This document shows, piece by piece, positions 1 to 6,666 of a stretch of 11,949 bases of DNA. Source of the stretch: Zygnema cylindricum (lineage: Eukaryota > Streptophyta > Zygnematophyceae > Zygnematales > Zygnemataceae); assembly GCA_037447655.1 (NCBI GenBank), contig JBBHKE010001041.1, positions 1-11,949 on the forward strand. The letters run 5' to 3'. Numbering within the stretch: the stretch's first letter is position 1; each line of letters opens with the position of its first letter. Below the pieces are notes generated by a model, which saw nothing but the letters and a program-made list of their open reading frames with translations, was not told where the DNA came from and ran no database searches. Both the position numbers and the translations under genes were made by a program.

Positions 1-97
1 ATGTTTTTTACTTTTATTTCTTACAAATTGGTTTACATTTTAGAGATTTTGTGCAGTTCTTTTGGACTGGATTTAAAGATTTTATTAGTTATATGTA
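1..97. other. T-rich flank left of the retrotransposon
   Basis: AT-rich DNA with a T-rich plus strand and no supportable exon. An open plus-strand frame that starts here runs into the LTR and is a chimera of flank and element, so it is not a gene. The same T-rich bias appears right of the element (6116-6359), which fits an intron of the SMP-like gene split by the insertion. That placement is inference. Confidence 0.4.
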
Positions 98-102
98 CAT
101 TT
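98..102. repeat. Target-site duplication, left copy (cattt)
   Basis: The five bases cattt lie directly before the TGTTG start of the left LTR. They match exactly the five bases after the right LTR (6111-6115). Five bp is the usual duplication length for Ty1/copia integrases. The pair fixes both outer ends of the element. Confidence 0.93.
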
Positions 103-201
103 TGTTGTTCCACGACAACTGGAGCAGGTGAAGCATCAGCATTAGTAGTAGATGTTTATGAAGAATCGTATCAAACAGTTGATTTCTACAGCTCACCAAA
201 T

Positions 202-209
202 CTTATACA
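202..209 (-). promoter_or_regulatory. TATA-like motif in 3' LTR
   Basis: The minus strand reads TGTATAAG, identical to the site at 5257-5264 in the other LTR and at a comparable distance from the LTR 3' end. Conservation in both copies is mild support for a core promoter. In this LTR it would drive outward transcription to the left. Confidence 0.3.
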
Positions 210-743
210 ATAAAACAAACTGCTTCAAACTACACCAAAGTATATAATATCACAAAAAACTGACAACACTCAAAGTTTCATCTAAATTGATCTAAAATAC
301 ACCAAGATATGCAACTCAAAGGTTGCCCAAAAACAGTCTGCAAATTACACAGTCTAGAAGTTTGGATACATAAAATGTTCTACGTCCTAAGACTTATACT
401 CTTCACTTAGTTTTCCTACTACATAGTGTTGTACTGCCGATACAAGTGTTCCTAAAAGATATGTCCAAAAGAACTAAATTGCCACTAAGGTCTAAGTGCT
501 CCTGATCACGCTAAAACTAATCTATCACTGTACAATCAATATTACTGAGAATCAATACTTGTCGCCTAGCTTTAGTGACAATTGATTGGGTACGCCCATC
601 CGGTTGTTGCAAAACATCTCTTAGAGAGTCATTTAATTACTCTCTTATGAATCTCGTCCGTTGACTCGATTCATATTAACCGTAGAAGTGCAGTCTAAAT
701 CATGATCACATTCAAATATCTGCGGCTACGTAGCAGCTACGCT

Positions 744-939
744 GTCCCATACCAAAAACAGCCGCAATAGCGTTTGTCTTGTTCCGTAGCAACTGCGTTG
801 TCGTGTACCAAAATATCAGCAGTTGCGTTTGTCCCGTTGCGTCGCAGGCTGCGTTCTTCCGTACAGACCATATCAAAAATAACCGCAGCTGCGCTTGTTC
901 CATCTGCGTCGCAGCTGTGTTGTCAGTACCATTCAAAAA
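744..939 (-). repeat. Degenerate tandem repeats in the U3 part of the 3' LTR
   Basis: Three full units (744-799, 800-855, 856-921; 56, 56 and 66 bp) and a partial fourth (922-939). Each has a taccaaaa/tatcaaaa block, a run of gcagttgcg-type bases and a closing ctgcgtt-like end. Unit lengths match those in the other LTR, so the repeats predate this insertion. Tandem U3 repeats often act as transcription control boxes in plant copia elements; that role is inferred here. Confidence 0.75.
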
Positions 940-1037
940 ACCTGCACTGTGCTTCAAGTGACGATGCGTGTCCCTATAGATCTATTTTTCCCCCATCTTA
1001 TAAGTTTTTTGAGATTTATAGCTATCCAAAAACAACA

Positions 1038-1044
1038 CTCTCTT
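1038..1044 (-). other. Polypurine tract (PPT) of the retrotransposon
   Basis: On the minus strand the seven purines AAGAGAG sit directly against the TGTTG start of the 3' LTR, where plus-strand DNA synthesis is primed. The run is short compared with many copia PPTs. Its position exactly at the LTR edge is the main support. Confidence 0.7.
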
Positions 1045-1087
1045 AAAGCTTTAGCCTCAGTTCGTCAACACAGCTACGATGTCGAAC

Positions 1088-1219
1088 TAGCGCAGCATAG
1101 CAACGTAGCAATTTAGCAAGTCACCTAGTCCCACTACATCCCCGTTATTGAAATAGCGCAGCATGGCAGTATAGTAGTGGAGCAACTCAGCTATTCACTT
1201 AATCCCACTGCATACCTAC
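1088..1219. repeat. 66-bp degenerate direct duplication between pol and the PPT
   Basis: Two tandem copies, 1088-1153 and 1154-1219. Both begin tagcgcagcat, share a gcaac/agcaa segment and contain a tagtcccact/taatcccact segment. They lie in the element's 3' untranslated part, between the end of the RNase H frame and the PPT. Role unknown. Confidence 0.6.
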
Positions 1220-2225
1220 ATTACTTCAACTTGGGAGCAGGGAGAGCTTTAGTGAGCATATCTGCAACCATTTTGGCATCTGGCAAAAAACATAATCTAA
1301 TCACTCTAGATAACACTTTTTCTCTTACAAAGTGTAATCTTACATCCATGTGTTTGCTTTTGAAGTGGTGACTCGGGTTAGAAGCAATGGCAATGGCAGC
1401 TTGGTTATCATACCAGAACAGTTGTGGACCAACCTGCATGTATCCCAATTTTTGCAACATGGATTTCACCCATACGAGTTCTATGAGGGCCGAGCTTGCT
1501 GCCATATACTCAGACTTCATCGTCGATTGTGTCGTGTCCTTTTGAAGTTTGCTGCTCCAACAGCAAGTCCCGTTCTCGATTTGCAGAACGAATCCCGTGG
1601 TGGATTTTCGGCTTGGCATGTCGCCATAGCTTGCATCACTCCATGTTTGCAGCTTCACTTCTCCTCCGCCTAGTGTAAGTTTGAGGTCTTTGGTTCCTGC
1701 CAAGTATCTTAAAACTCTTTTTGCTGCATCACAGTCAGATTTCCTCGGATTCTCTAGACTTTTGCTCAGTACCCCAACTGCTGCAGCAATGTCAGGACGG
1801 GTACAGTTCATGAAATAAATTAGACTTCCCACTATCTGTCTGTAAGGTATCAGTGTCATAGGATCATCCTCCCTTGACTCAAAAATTTCACTGACAATAA
1901 CTCCTGGTTCTGTTTCTTCCCCCTCTAACTTATGCCGAAACTCCATTGGTGTTATACATCCTTTTGCCCCCCGCATTCCATACTCATCTAACATGTTTCC
2001 AATAGCCTCTTTTTGAGTCAGTTTTATTAATCTGTTTTTCCTGTCCCTCTCTACCTGAATACCCAAAATATATTTGGCCTCACCGAGGTCTTTCATCTCG
2101 AACCGTGATTTTAAAGCATTTTTAATTTTTTTTATTTCAGCCATTGATTTGCTAACTAATAGTAGATCATCTACATATACCGCTATATATACTATTCCAT
2201 CCTCACCTTTTAAAACATAGACAGA
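1191..2225 (-). pseudogene. Reverse transcriptase C-terminal half and RNase H of copia pol
   Basis: The best preserved part of the element: open from 2225 to a TAA at 1221-1223, with no frameshift visible. The RT catalytic motif YVDD is at 2166-2177, followed by the connection region (YRQIVGSLIY, about 1815-1844). The RNase H domain keeps its acidic set: Asp in WSDAS (1635-1637), Glu in KSEYMAA (1509-1511), Asp in WYDNQAA (1407-1409) and Asp in KHMDVR (1344-1346). ADMLTKALP marks the conserved end. After the TAA at 1221 the same frame continues for nine codons to a typical copia ...GL-type terminus and a TAG at 1191-1193, so the TAA may lie inside the original gene. The enzyme would copy element RNA into DNA and degrade the RNA strand in the virus-like particle. 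No host gene overlaps it. Confidence 0.93.
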
Positions 2226-2747
2226 CTAATCCGAGCTTATCCTTTTAAAACCTAGACTAGTTAAGAATTCATCAAGTTTTAGATTCCATTGCCTCGGGGC
2301 CTGTTTTAGGTCGTACAATGATTTTAGCAGTTTACATACTAAGTGTTCTTTTCCTCGTTCTGCATACATTTCAGGCTGCTGCATGTAAATAGTCTCCTCT
2401 AGTTCTCCATGCAAAAAAATGTTGTCTTTACATCCATCTAATGTATTTCCATATATTGTATAGCAGCTAGAGATAGTAAAATCTCAACTCTCGGAAATCT
2501 TACAACAGGAGAAATTGTTTCTTCAAAGTCAATTCCTTACTTTTGATTATAGTCTTTTGCCACAATTCTAGCCTTGTATCGTTCAATGGTATTATCTAGA
2601 TTTCACCTTGAATACCCAATTGCTGCCGATCTCTTTTCGATCTGGAGGAAGGTCCACAAGCTCCCATAACTAAGCCTCCATGCTCGACTTCATTTCATCG
2701 TTTGCCGCCTCGATCCAGTGATTCCGCTCTGGTGATGAGAAGGCTTC
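2226..2747 (-). pseudogene. Reverse transcriptase N-terminal half of copia pol, broken
   Basis: Read from 2747 to 2226. Recognisable copia RT blocks: SSPERNHWIEAANDEMKS and LWELVDLPPDRK (up to about 2615), then YKARIVAKDYNQK, GIDFEETISPVVRF, MDVKTTF (2417-2437), HGELEETIYMQQPE and SLYDLKQAPRQW (2286-2321). Two frameshifts split it: one near 2610 after the NWVFK block, and one at a T7 run (minus strand, about 2413-2419) after MDVKTTF. In-frame stops are TAG 2670-2672, TAA 2537-2539, TAG 2438-2440 and TAG 2226-2228. The stops at 2438 and 2226 fall where the family normally has Gln (the HQMDVKTAF and DQxVY positions). The start is arbitrary, because in copia these domains are cut from a polyprotein. 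Confidence 0.9.
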
Positions 2748-3074
2748 TCAGATGGTCAGAGGCTCCCTTGAGGCTGCCGAGTAGGCAAAGTGAGAACTTG
2801 CTTGCAGGCGGCTATTGGATCTTCTTCCCCCCGGAAATTCTGAGGCTAAAATTGTCAGAATCCGTGCATTACACTTGTTACGCTCGTTGCGCTGGTTGCG
2901 ATCCATAGGCAGTGGCTGCTTTTGTTGCACTTCGAAACGAACTTGTTGTGGAACCCGATTATGTTCCAACTCCGGTGTTACCACTGGTGAATTTTGAATC
3001 TGTTGGACATTATAATGGATGCTATCTAAAATGACATAATCTTGTACTTTTTGTTGTTTCTTCTGCTCTCTCAT
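2748..3074 (-). pseudogene. Integrase-RT linker of copia pol, broken
   Basis: An open stretch of 108 codons joining the integrase end to the RT start, closed by a TGA at 2748-2750. It is rich in Gln, Asn and Arg (for example VQQIQNSPVV, VPQQVRFEVQQKQP), as is usual for the poorly conserved copia integrase C-terminus and linker. Its last residues run in frame into EAFSSPERNHW of the RT start, so the TGA is a nonsense change within the polyprotein. A frameshift separates it from the integrase frame, which ends in TGA at 3071-3073. No function of its own is proposed. Confidence 0.75.
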
Positions 3075-3781
3075 GTTAAATAATCTATTGAGTCTAGTTC
3101 ATCTTTGACAACGATATTCCTTGCGACAATAATTTTCTGCTTCTCAAAAACAAAGACTCTATAACCTTTAGAGTGGCCATCATATCCTAACAAAATGCCC
3201 GGCAATCCCTTAGGTTCCATTTTCCATCTATCATTTGACGTATCCAAAATAAAGCATTTACTTCGAAAGACTTTGAAATGACTGACATCCGGTTTTCTAC
3301 TCGTCCATATCTCATAAGAAGTGGTTTCTACCGATCGTGAACCTATCCTGTTTTTGATATAAACTGCACAACTTAATGCTTCAGCCAAGAATTTCTGATC
3401 TACGTCTTTATCCGCAAGCATGGACCTAGAGCTTTCTGTGATAGTTCTATTTAGTCTAACTAAGACCCCGTTCTGTTCTGGAGAGTATGGGACAGTCAGT
3501 TTGTGACTTATACCTTCCTAAGGTAAAAAGTTTTCAAACTCTTTTAACGTATATTCCCCGTCATTGTCCGATCTGAGCTCCATAATTGGCAAACCGTGTA
3601 GTTTCTCCGCCCATGCTTTGTAGTGTTGAAAATGAGTGAAGACTTCACTCTTTTCTTTCATGAAGTAGACCTTAGTAAACCTCAAAAAATCATCTTTAAA
3701 CGTAACCATATATTTCATCCCCCCGGCAGATGGTACCTTCGCAGGGCCGAAAACATCATAATGAATGAGTTGCAAAAGCTA
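3071..3781 (-). pseudogene. Integrase catalytic core of copia pol, active site altered
   Basis: DDE-type core that would join element cDNA to host DNA. First Asp in IHYDVFGP (3755-3757), second Asp in LRSDNDGEY (3566-3568), 63 residues apart as expected. The third catalytic residue, 36 positions after the second Asp, is in NGVLVRLNRT (3458-3460) and reads GTT, Val, where the family has Glu. RSDNDGEY also differs from the usual RSDNGGE. Downstream are typical blocks KFLAEALSCAVYIKNR and GILLGYDGHSKGYRVF. One in-frame stop, TAG at 3518-3520. A frameshift near 3780 joins it to the zinc-finger part and another near 3080 to the linker. Even without the stop the Val makes it catalytically dead. Confidence 0.92.
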
Positions 3782-4305
3782 GTAGATTTATGTTCAGACT
3801 CTTGAGGAAACGGTAACCTATGTATTTTTCCTAGTGCACATCCATCACACGTTTTAGGTGACTGGTTTGAAACAGTGACTCCTTCTATTTTACCAGCATT
3901 CACCATCTTTTTTATTCTATCTTAGTTCACATGGCCTAATCTTTTATGCCACAACTCATCTGAGGATAATGCACCGGAATACAAAACATCATTTTCTTTG
4001 TTATCGGGCATATCCATTCGATACATTTGGTTGGCATCTCTAGTTCCCGTAACTGCGATCTTCCCATTCTTGCTGACAACCTGCCTGCCATGTTTCGGAT
4101 TGACCTCAAACCCTTTACTTTCTACCAAGGAAGTTGAAAACATTTTTTTCTTTAAATCGGGGACATAGAGAACATTATGAAGAGTTCTCTCAACTGCCTT
4201 GCCCTCTACATCAACTAGCTAGGAGACATCACCCACACTCATTCCACATGCAGAGTAGATAATTTTCTCTGGTGTTGATTTCAAATTTTTGAAAGCTGCC
4301 TTGTT
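3782..4305 (-). pseudogene. Protease tail and integrase HHCC zinc finger (gag-pre-integrase) of copia pol
   Basis: One frame from the protease into the N-terminal integrase domain. LHNVLYVPDLKKKMFSTS (about 4125-4178) is the conserved pre-integrase block. The zinc-binding set is His in LWHKRLGH (3946-3948 and 3931-3933) and the CDGC pair (3838-3849), giving the HHCC finger that precedes every retroviral-type integrase core. Stops in frame are TAG 4219-4221 and TAA 3922-3924, the latter between the His pair and the Cys pair. The frame is lost near 3780, where the integrase core continues in another frame. Confidence 0.9.
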
Positions 4306-4512
4306 CTAGCACATGTGGGTCGACGCTCCCGTGTCCATTATCCATCCATTATCTTTCGCGCCCTCCATCGTTGCTGCCATAGCAAATAGATCATCATCCT
4401 CCTCGTTAGAGAGTGAAAGAGACTCGTCGTGATGAGATGAAGACGCGAGAATAGTGCACTTCCTCATTGTGATGATCCCGTGAAGCCTTGATGAAACTGA
4501 CGTTGCTTCCAT
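4306..4512 (-). pseudogene. Aspartic protease N-terminal part of copia pol
   Basis: An open stretch of 68 codons ending in TAG at 4306-4308. An acidic region (LSNEEDDDLFAM) leads to GWIMDTGASTHMC, in which D-T-G-A (4324-4335) is the active site of retrotransposon aspartic proteases, the enzyme that cuts the Gag-Pol polyprotein. The TAG follows directly on HMC, inside the domain, and the frame continues beyond it into NKAAFKNLK. The Met at the start is not a real initiation site, since the protein continues from Gag through one or two frameshifts near 4500. Confidence 0.88.
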
Positions 4513-4931
4513 CCAAGCCTATATAGACCTGTTTCATTAGCTTTTTGAAGCTTAGGACATAATTTGTATCCATGAACTTTTTCATTACAATATAAACAAG
4601 CATTGAAAAATTATCTATTTCTTCTTGGATTAAAATGTCTAAACTGATTCTGATTCTGATTAAATTGATTTCTCTACTGATTAAACTGAGTTTTTTTTTC
4701 AAATTTTGTGCTAAATGCCTCTACTTGTTTTTCACCATTAAGAATTTTAGAATCTGCCTCCTCTTCCATTATCAAATTAATAGCTAACTGTAGTGTCCAA
4801 CTAGATTTATCTTTTTGTTTCAGCCTATCAGACGCTGCTCTCATAAAATTAGGAAGACCCCTCATTAAGGAAGCAGTCTGCTGAAAATGAGGAAAAGACC
4901 CGCCTGCGCAAGCATGAGAATCTATTAGTAT
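4513..4931 (-). pseudogene. Gag central region with CCHC zinc knuckle, broken
   Basis: Continues Gag in a different frame from the N-terminal piece. SLMRGLPNFMRAAS and LQLAINLIMEEEAD resemble the copia Gag (UBN2-type) core. An Asn/Gln-rich stretch (FNQNQNQF) precedes a canonical zinc knuckle CLYCNEKVHGYKLC, CX2CX4HX4C, at 4557-4598, which binds element RNA during packaging. In-frame stops are TAG 4674-4676 and TAA 4611-4613, the latter just before the knuckle. After the knuckle the frame is lost in one or two steps near 4500 before the protease. The exact Gag-protease junction cannot be placed. Confidence 0.87.
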
Positions 4932-5101
4932 TCAAAATTTATTACAATATTCTGCCATTGTGCCACTCGTGGATTCGATTCCGCCAATAAACCATCCAAA
5001 ATATCCAAAAGATTAACATTTTCGAATTGTGTTTCCACCAAATCTACCCAATATGTGTATTTTTCTCCTCTAAAAATAGGATTTCTTGATGACAGTCCCA
5101 T
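4925..5101 (-). pseudogene. Gag N-terminal region
   Basis: Reads from ATG 5099-5101 to a TAA at 4925-4927. The block FRGEKYTYWVDLVETQF matches the first conserved copia Gag segment (GxxYxxW...), part of the capsid-forming structural protein. This ATG lies inside the PBS, four bases from the 5' LTR edge, which leaves no untranslated leader. The same frame is open upstream into the LTR as far as another Met at 5252-5254, so initiation within LTR-derived RNA is possible. A frameshift at about 4925-4931 separates it from the rest of Gag. Confidence 0.88.
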
Positions 5102-5105
5102 AACC
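5097..5105 (-). other. Primer binding site matching the anticodon half of initiator tRNA-Met
   Basis: Directly against the CA end of the 5' LTR the minus strand reads GGTTATGGG. This complements CCCAUAACC of the initiator tRNA-Met anticodon loop, the site used by Drosophila copia with a half-tRNA primer. The usual plant copia PBS, TGGTATCAGAGC, which pairs with the tRNA 3' end, is absent at this position. The exact match is nine bases and then breaks. Position and sequence are seen; the primer identity is inferred. Confidence 0.75.
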
Positions 5106-5135
5106 TGTTGTTCCACGACCACCGGAGCAGGTGAA

Positions 5136-5191
5136 GCATCAGCAGTAGTAGTAGAAGTAGACAGCATCAGCAGTAGTAGTAGATGTAGACA
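5136..5191 (-). repeat. 28-bp tandem duplication in 5' LTR
   Basis: Units 5136-5163 and 5164-5191 differ by one base (gtagaag versus gtagatg). The other LTR has one copy at the equivalent place (about 133-160), so the duplication is recent in this LTR or was lost in the other. It is rich in cagtagtag runs, which favour slippage. Being 28 bp, it shifts the Gag-like frame upstream of it. Confidence 0.85.
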
Positions 5192-5256
5192 TAATCTCAC
5201 TAACAGAAGCTTATCAAGAATCCTATCAAAAAGTTGTTTTCTACAGCTCACCAAAT

Positions 5257-5264
5257 CTTATACA
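5257..5264 (-). promoter_or_regulatory. TATA-like motif in 5' LTR
   Basis: The minus strand reads TGTATAAG about 150 bp before the LTR 3' end. It is kept in both LTRs in the conserved string cttatacaata. Spacing would allow a transcript starting some 120 bp before the PBS. No experimental or comparative support is available here. Confidence 0.35.
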
Positions 5265-5817
5265 ATAAAGCAAACTGCTTCAAACTATACCAAAGTATAG
5301 AATATCACAAAAACAGACAACTCTCAAATTTTCAGCTCAATTAATCCAACATACACCAAGATATTCAACTCAAAATTTTCCCAAAAACAGTCTGCATATT
5401 ACACAGTCTGGAAGTTTGGATACATAAAATGCTCTATGTCCTAAGACTTATACTCTTCACTCAGTTGTCCTAATACATAGTGTTCTACCGCCGATACAAG
5501 TGTTCCTAAAAGATATGTCCAAAAGAACTAAACTGCCACTAAGGTCTAAGTGCTCCTGATCACGCTAAAACTAATCTATCACTGTAAAATCAATATTACT
5601 GAGAATCCTATACAGGTGATTTGTTCAAATACTTATCGCCTGGCTTTAGTGACAATTTATTGGGTACGCCCATCCGGCTGTTGCATAACATCTGTTAGCG
5701 AGTCATTTAATTTTTCTCTTATGTATCTCGTCCGTTGACTCGATCCATATCAACCGTAGCAGCGCAGTCCAAATCATGATCACATTCAAATATCTGCGGC
5801 TTCGTAGCAGCTACGCT

Positions 5818-6012
5818 ATCCCATACCAAAAATAGTCGCAGCTGCGTTTGTCTTGTTCTGTAACAACTGCGTTGTCCTGTACCAAAATATCAGCAGTTGC
5901 ATTTGTCCCGTTGCGTCGCAGGCTTCGTTCGTCCGTACAGACCATATCAAAAATAACCGTAGCTGCGCTTGTTCCATCTGCGTCGCAGTTGCGTTGTCGG
6001 TACCATTCAAAA
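5818..6012 (-). repeat. Degenerate tandem repeats in the U3 part of the 5' LTR
   Basis: Units 5818-5873, 5874-5929 and 5930-5995 (56, 56, 66 bp) plus a partial unit to about 6012, with the same order and spacing as in the 3' LTR. They lie far upstream of the TATA-like site and are more GC-rich than the rest of the LTR. Several plus-strand reading frames here are by-products of the repeats and are not genes. Confidence 0.78.
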
Positions 6013-6110
6013 ACCTCCACTGTGCTTCAAGTGACGACGCGTGTCCCTATAGATCTATTTTTCCGTTGTCCTATAATTTTGCTGAGACTTAAAGCTTTCC
6101 AAAAACAACA

Positions 6111-6115
6111 CATTT
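6111..6115. repeat. Target-site duplication, right copy (cattt)
   Basis: Directly follows the AACAACA end of the right LTR and is identical to 98-102. Confidence 0.93.
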
Positions 6116-6359
6116 TTCATCTTGCAACAAATAAATATCTTAGTTGGATTAAATATTTTTTCATTTTTTTTTAATTAACTAGTTTTTGTTTTTCTTCCTT
6201 TTTTTTCATGTCAGAATTATAATTTATTATGTCGATCTTGTAGATTTTTTTTTTACTGGCATTGAAACTTTTGTTTCCATGTAAATATTCGGATTTACTA
6301 AGTACTTTATTTATTATTACTTTCTAAATAATTATTTTAATTATTCTAGTTTAAGCTAG
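6116..6359 (+). other. Probable intron remainder, upstream of the SMP-like exons
   Basis: Very T-rich plus strand (several runs of 7-9 T) leading to the acceptor candidate ...tctagtttaagctag before the exon at 6360. A TAA in the coding phase just upstream of the exon rules out extending it further left. No coding segment is recognised. That this intron also hosts the retrotransposon is inferred from similar T-rich DNA at 1-97. Confidence 0.45.
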
Positions 6360-6417
6360 TGAAGCTACGAGGAAATGCGGCAACAAAAGGACACCAGCCA
6401 ACGCCGCAAGAATTCAG
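6360..6417 (+). CDS. SMP (LEA) domain protein, penultimate exon
   Basis: Coding phase: the first base completes a split codon, then codons run to CAG at 6415-6417, followed by the donor gtcatt. The product EATRKCGNKRTPANAARIQ ends in the ...AARIQ block that opens the conserved half of seed-maturation (SMP, LEA family) domains. Read across the intron it continues in phase with the next exon, giving ARIQSAEARG, a family hallmark. Base composition is clearly more GC-rich than the flanks. The 5' edge (6360) is the least certain point; an acceptor at 6356 would also keep the frame. Earlier exons lie outside the window or beyond the retrotransposon. Confidence 0.6.
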
Positions 6418-6666
6418 GTCATTTTGTGTGGATTTTGCTTTTGAACTGATAATTGCATTGTGGACGTCTCGTAACGATCACTATTCTATGTGGTAATATG
6501 ACTATCTGTAGATTGTCTTCACAAGTCTATGATTTGTTGTCGTCTAGAATAATAGTTGGAAGCAAAACATTAATAAGCGTAATGAAGATTGTAAATAACA
6601 TGTTGAATGTATATGTGGATGGATTTTTTACCTTCTTTTTTAACCTTTATTGTTTTTCTTGGACAG
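6418..6666 (+). other. Intron of the SMP-like gene (249 bp, phase 0)
   Basis: Starts gtcatt after CAG and ends in a pyrimidine-rich run (tttttaacctttattgtttt) then cttggacag. GT-AG ends, a strong polypyrimidine tract, AT-rich composition, and rejoining of the SMP domain in frame support it. A reading frame that spans the intron-exon border has no coding support. Confidence 0.65.

Larger units (their letters stand above)
103..1037 (-). repeat. 3' LTR (935 bp)
   Basis: Aligns along its whole length with 5106-6110. Starts TGTTGTTCC and ends AACAACA on the plus strand. It is shorter than the other LTR because it lacks one 28-bp unit and about 20 bp present near 5607-5630, among other gaps. It carries the same internal 56/56/66-bp repeats (744-939) and the same TATA-like site (202-209). 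The stretch at 103-230 that resembles the gag start belongs to the LTR and is not a second element. Confidence 0.94.
103..6110 (-). mobile_element. Ty1/copia LTR retrotransposon, complete ends, coding region decayed
   Basis: A 6008-bp element in minus orientation. Structure seen: two direct LTRs with TG...CA ends and 7-bp terminal inverted repeats (TGTTGTT/AACAACA), perfect 5-bp target duplications, a PBS against the 5' LTR and a purine tract against the 3' LTR. Protein order is Gag, protease, integrase, reverse transcriptase, RNase H; integrase before RT defines Ty1/copia (Pseudoviridae-like). The LTRs have diverged: 9 mismatches in 193 ungapped bp between 361-553 and 5415-5607, about 5 percent, plus indels. 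The frame is broken by shifts near 4930, 4500, 3780, 3080, 2610 and 2420 and by stops, so this copy should not be autonomous. It opposes the downstream SMP-like gene in orientation. Confidence 0.96.
5106..6110 (-). repeat. 5' LTR (1005 bp)
   Basis: Starts TGTTGTTCC and ends AACAACA on the plus strand, bounded by the PBS on the left and the target duplication on the right. It holds, in element order, U3 tandem repeats (5818-6012), a TATA-like site (5257-5264) and a 28-bp tandem duplication (5136-5191). The Gag frame is open across the LTR/internal junction. Confidence 0.95.

Noticed and set aside
103-230. Gag-start-like sequence at the left edge, suggesting a second, tandem element sharing the left LTR
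   Set aside because: The similarity to 5106-5270 lies wholly inside the LTRs once the ends are fixed by TGTTGTT/AACAACA and the perfect cattt duplication. Left of 103 there is no Gag sequence.
774-1116. Overlapping plus- and minus-strand reading frames of 70-90 codons in the left LTR (and at 5811-6174 in the right)
   Set aside because: They fall on the 56/56/66-bp LTR repeats, occur in several frames at once and show no domain.
5281-5300. TGGTATAG on the minus strand as a degenerate standard initiator tRNA-Met PBS
   Set aside because: It lies 175 bp or more inside the LTR and is present in both LTRs, so it cannot be the PBS; the LTR edge itself carries the half-tRNA match.
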